From: an uncultured Pelagibacteraceae bacterium
Lineage (GTDB): Bacteria; Pseudomonadota; Alphaproteobacteria; Pelagibacterales; Pelagibacteraceae
DNA: 64,000 nucleotides
Direction: 5' to 3'
Assembly (NCBI GenBank): GCA_902568875.1
Contig: CACFSG010000005.1
Coordinates: 1-64,000 of the forward strand
Position numbers and translations under genes: made by a program. The notes beneath the pieces were generated by a model. The model was not told the origin of the DNA. It worked only from the letters and a program-made list of their open reading frames with translations, and made no database searches. Below are positions 33,808 through 41,831 of the stretch, in pieces. Every line of letters starts with the position of its first letter. The stretch's first letter is position 1.

Positions 33808-34872
33808 ATGAGTCAAAAAAAAAGGGATTTAATCGAAAGATTAGACTCAGGTCCTGTAATTTGTGCAGAAGGATTTCTTTTTGAAATTGAAAAAAGAGGA
33901 TACATGGCATCAGGAGAATTTGTTCCAATGGTATCTTTGGAAAATCCAGAAGCATTAGAAAATTTACACAGAGATTTTCAACATGCGGGATCAGACATTG
34001 TTCAAGCTTTTACTTATAATGGACATAGAGAAAAAATGCGTGTTATTGGAAAAGAGGAATTATTAGAACCTCTCAACAGAGCAGCATTAAAAATTGCAAA
34101 AAAAGTATCTACTAGTCCTATGGGTAAAGAGCCTAATTTAATGGCTGGAAACATTTCAAATACAAATATTTGGAAACAAGGTGATAAAAAACCCCAATTA
34201 GAAGTTGAAAAAATGTTTCGAGAAATGGTTGGATGGGCAGTTGATGAAGGAGCAGATATATTAATTGGAGAAACTTTTTATTATGCAGAAGAAGCTTATA
34301 CGGCTTTAAAAGTAATGAAAGAAACTGGACTTCCGTCTGTTATTACTATCGCTCCATACGGTGAGAATATTATGAGAGATGGAATTTCTATTCTTGATAC
34401 TTGTAAGGAGTTGGAACAAAGAGGAGGAGATGTGGTAGGAATGAATTGTCATAGAGGACCTAACACTATGCTTCCTTATCTTAAAGAAATTAGAAAAGAG
34501 TTAAAGTGTCATATGGCTGGATTACCCATCACTTATAGAACAACTGATGAGCATCCTACTTTTTTTAATTTACCAGATAATAATGGATGTAGTTGCCCTA
34601 CTCCTCATGAAACTACATTTCCAACAGCTTTAGATCCAATGCAATGTAGCAGATATGAAATAGGACAATTTGCAAGAGAAGCTTATGGTTTAGGAATAAA
34701 TTATTTAGGTGTTTGTTGTGGAGCAAACCCTATGTTAATTAGAGAAACTGCTGAAGCAGTTGGTTTAATAGTTCCTGCTAGCAAATATAAAGAAAATATG
34801 GAAAATCATTATATGTTTGGAAAAAATAAACGAATTCCACAACATATAAAAGATTATAGAAGTAAAGCTTAA
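33808..34872 (+). CDS. bhmT: Betaine--homocysteine S-methyltransferase family
   Basis: ORF; homocysteine methyltransferase domain, GMNCHRGP, GVCCGANP Zn site; SAM riboswitches upstream. Confidence 0.93.
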   Translation: MSQKKRDLIERLDSGPVICAEGFLFEIEKRGYMASGEFVPMVSLENPEALENLHRDFQHAGSDIVQAFTYNGHREKMRVIGKEELLEPLNRAALKIAKKVSTSPMGKEPNLMAGNISNTNIWKQGDKKPQLEVEKMFREMVGWAVDEGADILIGETFYYAEEAYTALKVMKETGLPSVITIAPYGENIMRDGISILDTCKELEQRGGDVVGMNCHRGPNTMLPYLKEIRKELKCHMAGLPITYRTTDEHPTFFNLPDNNGCSCPTPHETTFPTALDPMQCSRYEIGQFAREAYGLGINYLGVCCGANPMLIRETAEAVGLIVPASKYKENMENHYMFGKNKRIPQHIKDYRSKA

Positions 34873-34881
34873 TTAATTTTT

Positions 34882-34931
34882 TAATTAACTTACGGGGTTC
34901 GGGGCACCTGGCAACAGAACGCCCCTTTTAT
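34882..34931 (+). repeat. Dispersed repeat copy 1 (full length)
   Basis: TTAATTAACTTACGGGGTTCGGGGCACCTGGCAACAGAACGCCCCTTTTAT. Confidence 0.85.
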
Positions 34932-34937
34932 TAGAAC

Positions 34938-35501
34938 TTAACTAGACCAACATTTTTGATTTATTTCATCTTTATTTTTAAGAGTAGATATAAACTCAAG
35001 AATAGTATCAAGTTTTTGTTTTTCTATTTTATCATTACGATTTCTTTTGGAGGGAACAGTCACATATTTATCGAATACAGAAATATTTCTATCAATTTTT
35101 TTAAGTATACGTAAAATTTCTTTAAAGTCCCTAATATTTCCTTCACCATAAATTTGATTAATTTGTTTATCAAGATTTGATGTTATAACATCAAAATAAT
35201 ATTCATTATTTTTTTGGTAAATAGCATAATAAAAAATTCCTGATACATAATCGCCAACTATATTAATTTCCCATTGGTCTTCACCTCTGGATATATTAAT
35301 AAACTGATCCTCTAAATTTATAGTATATGTTGTACCGTTACATCGAAGTGTTTTTCCACACACTACTTTATATTTTTTATAACCATCCTCTGTTATATAT
35401 GAGACTTCTTTACATTTTTTGTCAAAACTTAATTGATCAGCAAAAGATGGCGATGAAAAAATGAAGAGAATTAAAAATAGAAAAGTAGATAGTTTTTTCA
35501 T
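34938..35501 (-). CDS. Exported protein of unknown function
   Basis: ORF; signal peptide MKKLSTFLFLILFIFSSPSFAD. Confidence 0.75.
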   Translation of the reverse strand: MKKLSTFLFLILFIFSSPSFADQLSFDKKCKEVSYITEDGYKKYKVVCGKTLRCNGTTYTINLEDQFINISRGEDQWEINIVGDYVSGIFYYAIYQKNNEYYFDVITSNLDKQINQIYGEGNIRDFKEILRILKKIDRNISVFDKYVTVPSKRNRNDKIEKQKLDTILEFISTLKNKDEINQKCWSS

Positions 35502-35632
35502 AAAATCAGTTTAATCAAATATACAATGAAGTGTAAGATCAAAAAACCAACTAAAAAGAAAATAAGTCATTCTGGCAATGAAGTTTGCAATGAAGTAGTT
35601 TTATTTAGTAAGCAAATATGCTACTTTCTAAT

Positions 35633-35665
35633 CTTACTCCGGGCAACAGAACGCCCCTTTAAATT
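35633..35665 (+). repeat. Dispersed repeat copy 2 (3' half)
   Basis: CTTACTCCGGGCAACAGAACGCCCCTTTAAATT. Confidence 0.8.
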
Positions 35666-35700
35666 AATATTGATTCTACTATCTCTAGGATTTTTTTAAT

Positions 35701-36285
35701 TTATTTATAAATATTTGGAATATTTAACCAATTACTCAATTCTAGTAAGGTAAGACTTACTCTTAGATGATCTGGATATCCCATTTTATCAGACCAATTA
35801 TAACAATCAACGCTTGCATAGTCTCCAGAGTCAAAATTTAAATAAACTGAAGTTACTTTGCTATTACCAGATTTATCTTCAGGATGTTTAATATTTTGTT
35901 TTTTTTTAATTACTACAGATGCAAAGGTATCAGATAGGTCATTTACTATTTGATCTTGTTTTTTAAAACATTGGTTAAAATTATTTTCAAATTCTAACAC
36001 AAAGTCTAATGCATAAATGATATATTTATTGCCTTTTGTTTTGTAATGAATTTGAGCCCCATCATAATTTTTAAAAAGTGATTTATCTCTAAAATCTACT
36101 GCTGTAAATTTATCATTATTATAGTAATCCATTTTATTTTTTTTAATCATTTTTTTACTAAAATGATCTAACAAACTATCCCCTAAACTTATTCCTTCAA
36201 TTTGAAAATCTTTGATATTCTCAGCATGTGATGACACCAAAAAACTAAAGAAAATTAAAAACAGATAAGTAAATATTTTTTTCAT
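35701..36285 (-). CDS. Exported protein of unknown function, paralog of 36354-36935
   Basis: ORF; MKKIFTYLFLIFFSFLVSSHAENIKDFQIEGISLGDSLLDHFSK. Confidence 0.8.
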   Translation of the reverse strand: MKKIFTYLFLIFFSFLVSSHAENIKDFQIEGISLGDSLLDHFSKKMIKKNKMDYYNNDKFTAVDFRDKSLFKNYDGAQIHYKTKGNKYIIYALDFVLEFENNFNQCFKKQDQIVNDLSDTFASVVIKKKQNIKHPEDKSGNSKVTSVYLNFDSGDYASVDCYNWSDKMGYPDHLRVSLTLLELSNWLNIPNIYK

Positions 36286-36353
36286 AAAGTAAGTTTAATC
36301 AAATATCACTATGTACTTCAAACAGAAATCTATTACAAAAAACCTTAACTCGT

Positions 36354-36935
36354 TTAATTTATTCCATAATTACTATCAACCCAATTAGAAACTGTTTCAG
36401 ATTGAATGGAAACTGCAATACTTATTCTATAACCAGTATCTGTATGCCAATCATAACAAGTAACCGATCCTCTCCCTCCGCTACCTAAGTAAAAATAAGT
36501 AGCAGTATAAGTAGATTTTCCAGTTGGATCATCCATATGTTTTTCTTTTTTTTGACGATTTATTCTCGCATTATCAAATTCACCTGATAGTATTTTCTCG
36601 ATTTTTTTCTTTTCAGTGTAGCAGTTTTCAATATTACTAAAAAATTTTCTCCCATTTAAAGATTGTATAATAAATTTTTCATCACCAGGAATGTAATAAA
36701 ATTGAATACCCTCATAAAATTTATCTTCTGTATAAATATCTATAATTCTAAATTTCATATCAGAAGGAAATTCATCATAATTTCTAGCATTAATAATTTT
36801 ATCTTTAGAAAAATAATCAAGCAAACTATCACCTATACTCATTCCATCTATCTCAAAATCACGGATATCATCGGCATAAGTTGAAACAGAAAAACTTAAT
36901 ATAATTAAAAATACATAGGAAAATAATTTTTTCAT
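36354..36935 (-). CDS. Exported protein of unknown function, paralog of 35701-36285
   Basis: ORF; MKKLFSYVFLIILSFSVSTYADDIRDFEIDGMSIGDSLLDYFSK. Confidence 0.8.
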   Translation of the reverse strand: MKKLFSYVFLIILSFSVSTYADDIRDFEIDGMSIGDSLLDYFSKDKIINARNYDEFPSDMKFRIIDIYTEDKFYEGIQFYYIPGDEKFIIQSLNGRKFFSNIENCYTEKKKIEKILSGEFDNARINRQKKEKHMDDPTGKSTYTATYFYLGSGGRGSVTCYDWHTDTGYRISIAVSIQSETVSNWVDSNYGIN

Positions 36936-37041
36936 AATCTAAATTTAATCCCAATCCTCAGTGAAGTCTAGAAGCAAGGTTTTGAGTATATAGCAAAACT
37001 CACAGTGAAGTATTGCTATAACCTATGTTTGATAATATAAA

Positions 37042-37073
37042 TTGGGTCTTGGGGGATACAGAACGCCCCTTTA
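37042..37073 (+). repeat. Dispersed repeat copy 3 (diverged)
   Basis: TTGGGTCTTGGGGGATACAGAACGCCCCTTTA. Confidence 0.7.
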
Positions 37074-37143
37074 TTCTGCCACATTTATTCAATAATATTT
37101 AAATTGTTAAAGTTGATTTTCGAAACTTTAATAACTCCAAAAT

Positions 37144-37476
37144 ATGCAACAACAAGAACTATTTGATTTCAGGAGAGATGTTCTCTTTGAAAGAGATAAT
37201 CAAATCGCTCATTTTTATGATGTCCTTAGCGAAACTGAAGACACAATAAGTTATGCTGAACATATAGATCCTAAAAAAAAATTCTCTATATGTGGTATGG
37301 ATTATGAAGAGTATGTTGATGTTAAAAAAAAATACTTGAAAGGTTTGACTTATGACCAAATACTCAACTACTTAGGGAAATTTAAGAAAGAAAAAAGATT
37401 AGAAAAATATAAAATCTTACTAAAATTTAGGAACATACCTTTTAATGCTGATTTATTTACTTGGAACAGCGATTAA
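37144..37476 (+). CDS. Hypothetical protein (110 aa)
   Basis: ORF; clean ATG to stop, no recognised domain. Confidence 0.6.
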   Translation: MQQQELFDFRRDVLFERDNQIAHFYDVLSETEDTISYAEHIDPKKKFSICGMDYEEYVDVKKKYLKGLTYDQILNYLGKFKKEKRLEKYKILLKFRNIPFNADLFTWNSD

Positions 37477-37520
37477 TTAACTTACGGGGTTTTGGGGCAC
37501 CTGGCAACAGAACGTTTTTT
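37473..37520 (+). repeat. Dispersed repeat copy 4 (full length, variant 3' arm)
   Basis: TTAATTAACTTACGGGGTTTTGGGGCACCTGGCAACAGAACGTTTTTT. Confidence 0.85.
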
Positions 37521-37536
37521 ATGATAGGATTAAATT

Positions 37537-37713
37537 ATGAAAAAAGTAATGCAAGGCATAGGAACTATTTTGGTTGTGTTTGCCGTAGCTGATTTTGGTT
37601 TGTCTTATATGGGAATAAACTTAACTCCTTTTTTTCCAGATGGATTATCAAGATTTAGTCCAATTATATTTGGATTAATTGGTGCAGGTTTATTGAAAGC
37701 TGATTGGAAATAA
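37537..37713 (+). CDS. Small membrane protein (58 aa), not in ORF track
   Basis: Own translation MKKVMQGIGTILVVFAVADFGLSYMGINLTPFFPDGLSRFSPIIFGLIGAGLLKADWK. Confidence 0.65.
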   Translation: MKKVMQGIGTILVVFAVADFGLSYMGINLTPFFPDGLSRFSPIIFGLIGAGLLKADWK

Positions 37714-37718
37714 AATTT

Positions 37719-38090
37719 ATGTCACCAAAAGATTTAGTATTACAGGGTTACAAATTGTTCTCTGAAGGAAAAATAGAAGAATTGGGAAAACAGTGGCACC
37801 AAGATGCAAAGATTCATGTAAATGGAGATCATGCTTGGTCGGGTACTTACAACGGTTACAATGACTGGGTATCAAGAATGTTGTCTCAAATTCCAGAAAA
37901 ATTACCAGGGTTTAATCTAAATATTTTAAATGCAAGTTCAGAAGCAGATAAAGTATATATATATGTACATGCAACAGCAAAAAATCTTGATATGCATGCT
38001 ATACATATGTTTACAGTAAAAGATGGTTTGCAAACTGAAATGCGTATATTTGATGATAGCCAAAAAATTTCTGCTGCTTTAGGTAAGTAA
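37719..38090 (+). CDS. SnoaL-like (NTF2 fold) protein
   Basis: ORF track 37704..38090; start at MSPKDLVLQGYKLFSEGKIEELGKQWHQDAKIHV preferred to avoid overlap. Confidence 0.75.
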   Translation: MSPKDLVLQGYKLFSEGKIEELGKQWHQDAKIHVNGDHAWSGTYNGYNDWVSRMLSQIPEKLPGFNLNILNASSEADKVYIYVHATAKNLDMHAIHMFTVKDGLQTEMRIFDDSQKISAALGK

Positions 38091-38092
38091 TT

Positions 38093-38782
38093 TTACAGTA
38101 AATTTTTTTTTCTGAAGAAAATTTTTTTTATTGCCCAATAAAAAATATAAATAAGTATTATTAAAACTACATGAGGTATGTAGGCTTTAAAATCAAATTT
38201 ATTCCAATAAAAAATATCCATATAAGGCCCAATATAAAAAAGGATAGGAGTCCAAATTGATATTTTTTCTAATAAATTGGCACCAAAAAATTCTATATCA
38301 CCTACGGCCAAAGAATAACTTCCTACATTATCGTCATTAAAAACTTTTATTAAATACGTGCCTGCTTCAAGTTTTAAACTTTTCTTAAATTCTTTATCGT
38401 TATGAGTTCCTATTTGAGGACCAATCCAATACCAATCTCTTGCATAAGGTTCATACCAAGCTTTCCAGTTATATTCTTTGCCATTTTCATAAAAAATTGA
38501 ATTATTATTTTGGTCAAATACCTCTAGAGAAATCCATTTAATATTGTCGTCTATTTTTGGAATAGTAATTCCAGCATAAAATGAAAACTCAGAATCACTT
38601 TCAATTTTATAAAAATGAGGTTCACCGCTTAATTTACCATAATAAGCCTTTGATATTTCTGGATCAATAACATCATGAGGCTCATTTGATGAAGGAGAAT
38701 ATTTAATAAGCTTTGGCTGATGAGCAAATGTAAAAGTAAAATTTATTGAGAATAAAATTATTAATAATATAATTTTTTTCAT
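38093..38782 (-). CDS. Exported/membrane-anchored protein of unknown function
   Basis: ORF; signal peptide, C-terminal TM followed by KKIFFRKKNLL. Confidence 0.65.
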   Translation of the reverse strand: MKKIILLIILFSINFTFTFAHQPKLIKYSPSSNEPHDVIDPEISKAYYGKLSGEPHFYKIESDSEFSFYAGITIPKIDDNIKWISLEVFDQNNNSIFYENGKEYNWKAWYEPYARDWYWIGPQIGTHNDKEFKKSLKLEAGTYLIKVFNDDNVGSYSLAVGDIEFFGANLLEKISIWTPILFYIGPYMDIFYWNKFDFKAYIPHVVLIILIYIFYWAIKKIFFRKKNLL

Positions 38783-38833
38783 TTATTAGAAAGATACCAT
38801 ATTAAAGCTACAGCTTCGATAATAATTAATGCT

Positions 38834-39394
38834 TCAAGCATTTTTGAAAGTAAACATTTTTAAAGTAATGAACTCTCTTCTCGACATTTCTTTTTTAAGA
38901 ACAGGAATATATTTTTTTAAATTTTTTAAAAAATGTCTATATTCCCATAGTCTTAAAATTCCTACAACTTTTCTAACTACAGCAGCTGCGCAAATTCCAA
39001 TTAAAACATTAAGAATAGTTATGGATATTAATTTTGTAGATAAAGCAAAAGCAGTAACTCCTGCGGCACCTCTTATAGCTGCCCATTTGAATTTTCTTAA
39101 ACTTTCTTCATTTTTTGTTTTTGAATATGAATAGCCAAGAGCTGCTATCGATGCAATTGTTCCAATGGGATCTCCATAAACATAGCTTGAAGATAACATT
39201 CCTGAAGCGATTTCTGTAAATTCATTTTTTTCAGAATTTTTCCATCTAAAAACTAATGCAAGCGCTCCTACCGAAGATGAAAGTAATTCATCGAATTCAA
39301 CATATTTAATATCATTAACCCATTTCTGAGGTATCGTAGTTGTGTAATGTGCAAATGATGAAAGGTAAGGACTAAATTTTAAGTATTTTAACAT
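38834..39394 (-). CDS. Hypothetical membrane protein, Ala/Gly-rich TM segments
   Basis: ORF; 186 aa, co-directional with and 53 bp downstream of the DarT-like gene. Confidence 0.6.
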   Translation of the reverse strand: MLKYLKFSPYLSSFAHYTTTIPQKWVNDIKYVEFDELLSSSVGALALVFRWKNSEKNEFTEIASGMLSSSYVYGDPIGTIASIAALGYSYSKTKNEESLRKFKWAAIRGAAGVTAFALSTKLISITILNVLIGICAAAVVRKVVGILRLWEYRHFLKNLKKYIPVLKKEMSRREFITLKMFTFKNA

Positions 39395-39447
39395 AAATAT
39401 TTTAATAATTTAAATTGATATAAATCAAATATGATAAAATTATGTTT

Positions 39448-40104
39448 TTAATTAAAAAAACAAAATTTATCAACCTTAACTGGTATTTTGATAGATTTAT
39501 TATTCAATTCAATTTCAAAAATATTTTTAAGATCATTGTTATTAACAACAAATTCTGAAATATATTTAATTTCAATACTTGGATATATCAAAAATTCCGA
39601 ATTTCTAATTCTTTTTCCATCAGGTTTATCATGCCATGAATCACTATTTATAATTTTCCAATTTAATTTATTTAAACTATTTAAACTATAATATTTAATA
39701 GTATCTAAACTTGCTGCATTTCCATCAGTGAATGCAAAATCTTTGTTAACATCAGTTATTAATTTTATTGAAGATATTTTACAAAAAAAAATATTATTTT
39801 GATCTTCTCTTATTCTAGATAATGTAGGAGTAAGTGCAGTAAAATATAATGGAACTAAATCATGTAATTTATATTTTTGATCTCCAGATACACGTAAGGA
39901 AATAGATGATCTTAATTTCTGCACCTCATTATCTGCAAAACTCTCATATGCTATTTTATTAGCTTTATTTTGGGGTAAAATTCCATTTTCAATAATACTT
40001 TTAAAATTTTTTTTTTTTGACATGTAAAAAAGGTATTTAGGAAATTCTTTGCACTGATTAAGCTTATTTTTTCTCCAGTTTAATAAATTTTCTTTGCTTA
40101 GCAT
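39448..40104 (-). CDS. darT: DarT-like ssDNA ADP-ribosyltransferase toxin (DUF4433)
   Basis: ORF; YMSKKKNFKSIIENGILP, HDLVPLYFTALTPTLSRI, FAFTDGNAASL, and GKRIRNSEFLIYPSIEIKYI (catalytic Glu region). Confidence 0.85.
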   Translation of the reverse strand: MLSKENLLNWRKNKLNQCKEFPKYLFYMSKKKNFKSIIENGILPQNKANKIAYESFADNEVQKLRSSISLRVSGDQKYKLHDLVPLYFTALTPTLSRIREDQNNIFFCKISSIKLITDVNKDFAFTDGNAASLDTIKYYSLNSLNKLNWKIINSDSWHDKPDGKRIRNSEFLIYPSIEIKYISEFVVNNNDLKNIFEIELNNKSIKIPVKVDKFCFFN

Positions 40105-40108
40105 TTAT

Positions 40109-40801
40109 TTAAATATCTAATGATTTTTGAATAGAAATTTCTTTATCGTTTCTTATAAAGTTATGAATTGACTCTATAGCCTTTGTTCCTATCTGCGGTA
40201 CATCTTGAATACCTAACATTGATTTTACTGATTTTCCATCTATTGCATTTTTTAAATTTTCAGCTGCAGTTTTATTTAATTTTAATGCTAATTTATAATC
40301 ATCAATATTAAATTCAGAAACTTTGTTATAAAAAATTTTAAACAAATTATCACTAGCCATATAATCATACTCATATATTTCTATATCAATATTATTTAGA
40401 GGTTCTAAATACTTAGTCATAGTTTTATAGACTAGTTCTTCAGATAGACCACCTAAGCTTGCACCAAGTAGTGGAAAAGCTATTGATTTAATATTTTTAT
40501 TTAAATACTCATCTTGGAATTTTTTTAAACCTTCTTCTAGATATTCAATTTTTGATGGATCTTTCCAGTGAATTTTGGTTGGAAAATTTAATATCCAAGG
40601 TTTTGAATTTTTATATATTTGAAGATAACCTGGTTTAAATAATTTTTTATCACAACAGTCTTTATACTTAATAAACATTTCAGGAAATCTTAACTTGCAT
40701 TCTAAGGCCATACCTTTTCCCATTACACCAATACAATTAACGGTATTAACAAGAGTTTGACAGTTTGTATTAAAAATGTTTCCTTTTATTTTTTTAATCA
40801 T
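40109..40801 (-). CDS. darG: DarG-like macrodomain antitoxin (DNA ADP-ribosylglycohydrolase), short C-terminus
   Basis: ORF; KGNIFNTNCQTLVNTVNCIGVMGKGMALECKLRFPEMF, NFPTKIHWKDPSKIEYLEEGL, FPLLGASLGGLS; 4-bp gap to darT. Confidence 0.87.
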   Translation of the reverse strand: MIKKIKGNIFNTNCQTLVNTVNCIGVMGKGMALECKLRFPEMFIKYKDCCDKKLFKPGYLQIYKNSKPWILNFPTKIHWKDPSKIEYLEEGLKKFQDEYLNKNIKSIAFPLLGASLGGLSEELVYKTMTKYLEPLNNIDIEIYEYDYMASDNLFKIFYNKVSEFNIDDYKLALKLNKTAAENLKNAIDGKSVKSMLGIQDVPQIGTKAIESIHNFIRNDKEISIQKSLDI

Positions 40802-40805
40802 TTTT

Positions 40806-41303
40806 TTATTTAATTTTATATTTCTTTGCTAATTTTTCTAAAAATTTTCCTTCATTTTTTTTTTTATATTCAAATCCTATTGTTTTGGCACATTTAAAGA
40901 AACCTTCTTTCCAATTAATAAGGATTATATCTTTTTTAAAATTATAGCTTTTTTTATTATGTTCTGTCTTTGTTACTAATACTGTTTTGTCATTTATCCA
41001 AAACCAAGTCCACCATTCTTCGTAGGTCATAAGTTTTTTTAACATTTTTCTAAAAGTAACTATCCTACCTTGAAAACAATGATCCCTTTGAAAAATTCCA
41101 GATTTATAATTAAAACTATTATCTACAAATTCTTTTAAAGCTTTTTTAGAAATTCCAACAACTCTCCAACTCCAAGGTTCATAAGCAAAAATAGTACCTA
41201 AAATTTTTTCTTTATGACTTTGCGATAATGTACTTTTAAATACTGCTTTATAAAGTTCATAAAGTTCTTTTTTTATATTTTCATTTGGATGTGATAAACT
41301 CAT
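40806..41303 (-). CDS. Uncharacterised 165-aa protein in DarTG operon (possible HNH-like motifs)
   Basis: ORF; FQRDHCFQGRIVTF ... WINDKTVLVTKTEHNKK; 4-bp gap to darG. Confidence 0.65.
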   Translation of the reverse strand: MSLSHPNENIKKELYELYKAVFKSTLSQSHKEKILGTIFAYEPWSWRVVGISKKALKEFVDNSFNYKSGIFQRDHCFQGRIVTFRKMLKKLMTYEEWWTWFWINDKTVLVTKTEHNKKSYNFKKDIILINWKEGFFKCAKTIGFEYKKKNEGKFLEKLAKKYKIK

Positions 41304-41308
41304 ATATC

Positions 41309-41773
41309 TTAATTTTTCTTATTTTTATCATTAAACTCAAATGTGAACGAGTCTTCTGTTATATGAAGTTTTCCAACTTTTTCAGGATGTTTTTTTATAT
41401 CTTCTCGCCATTCTTTATATTGTTCTTCTTTCCATAGATTATTAATACCTTTTTGTTTTTTTAATGCATCTAAATCATCTAAAAACTTATCAGGGTTGGT
41501 TGTCATATGAAGCATAAACATTTGTTGTCTAAGTTTTGTATATTTTAAATATTGAAGTTTGGCGTTTGCTTCTTCTTTTTTATTTAAATTTTCTCTTAAA
41601 TCTCTAACACACCAATCTATAACCCATCGTTCAACCTTTGGATTTTCAAGGTTCCACAGGCAACTTTGAATGGTCGTTTGAGCCCAAGAAATAGTATCCC
41701 TTTCTTTCTCAATTTCTAAAATTATTTTCTCAAATTCTTTAGTTTCTTTTGTGCTGTTTTGAAACATACCCAT
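41309..41773 (-). CDS. Uncharacterised protein in DarTG operon (track start 41824; start at 41773 preferred)
   Basis: ACAGGAGGTCAC-ATG Shine-Dalgarno immediately before MGMFQNSTKETKEF; 5-bp gap to the next gene. Confidence 0.7.
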   Translation of the reverse strand: MGMFQNSTKETKEFEKIILEIEKERDTISWAQTTIQSCLWNLENPKVERWVIDWCVRDLRENLNKKEEANAKLQYLKYTKLRQQMFMLHMTTNPDKFLDDLDALKKQKGINNLWKEEQYKEWREDIKKHPEKVGKLHITEDSFTFEFNDKNKKN

Positions 41774-41831
41774 GTGACCTCCTGTTGTTGAATGGTATGC
41801 GGGCATAATAAAATATGCCCACATATTCTAT

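Noticed and set aside
36663-36884. Plus-strand 73-aa ORF
   Set aside because: Antisense to the exported paralog at 36354-36935, Ile/Asn/Phe-rich shadow translation
34882-37520. CRISPR array interpretation of the repeated element
   Set aside because: Only four copies, irregular spacing of hundreds of bp, intervening protein-coding genes, and no cas genes
34882-38090. Integron cassette array
   Set aside because: No integron integrase in the window and the repeats lack recognisable attC R''/R' core sites; a generic att/ncRNA-fragment explanation is preferred
38829-39134. 101-aa plus-strand ORF
   Set aside because: Antisense to the 38834-39394 ORF, which has more coherent membrane-protein features; not fully excluded
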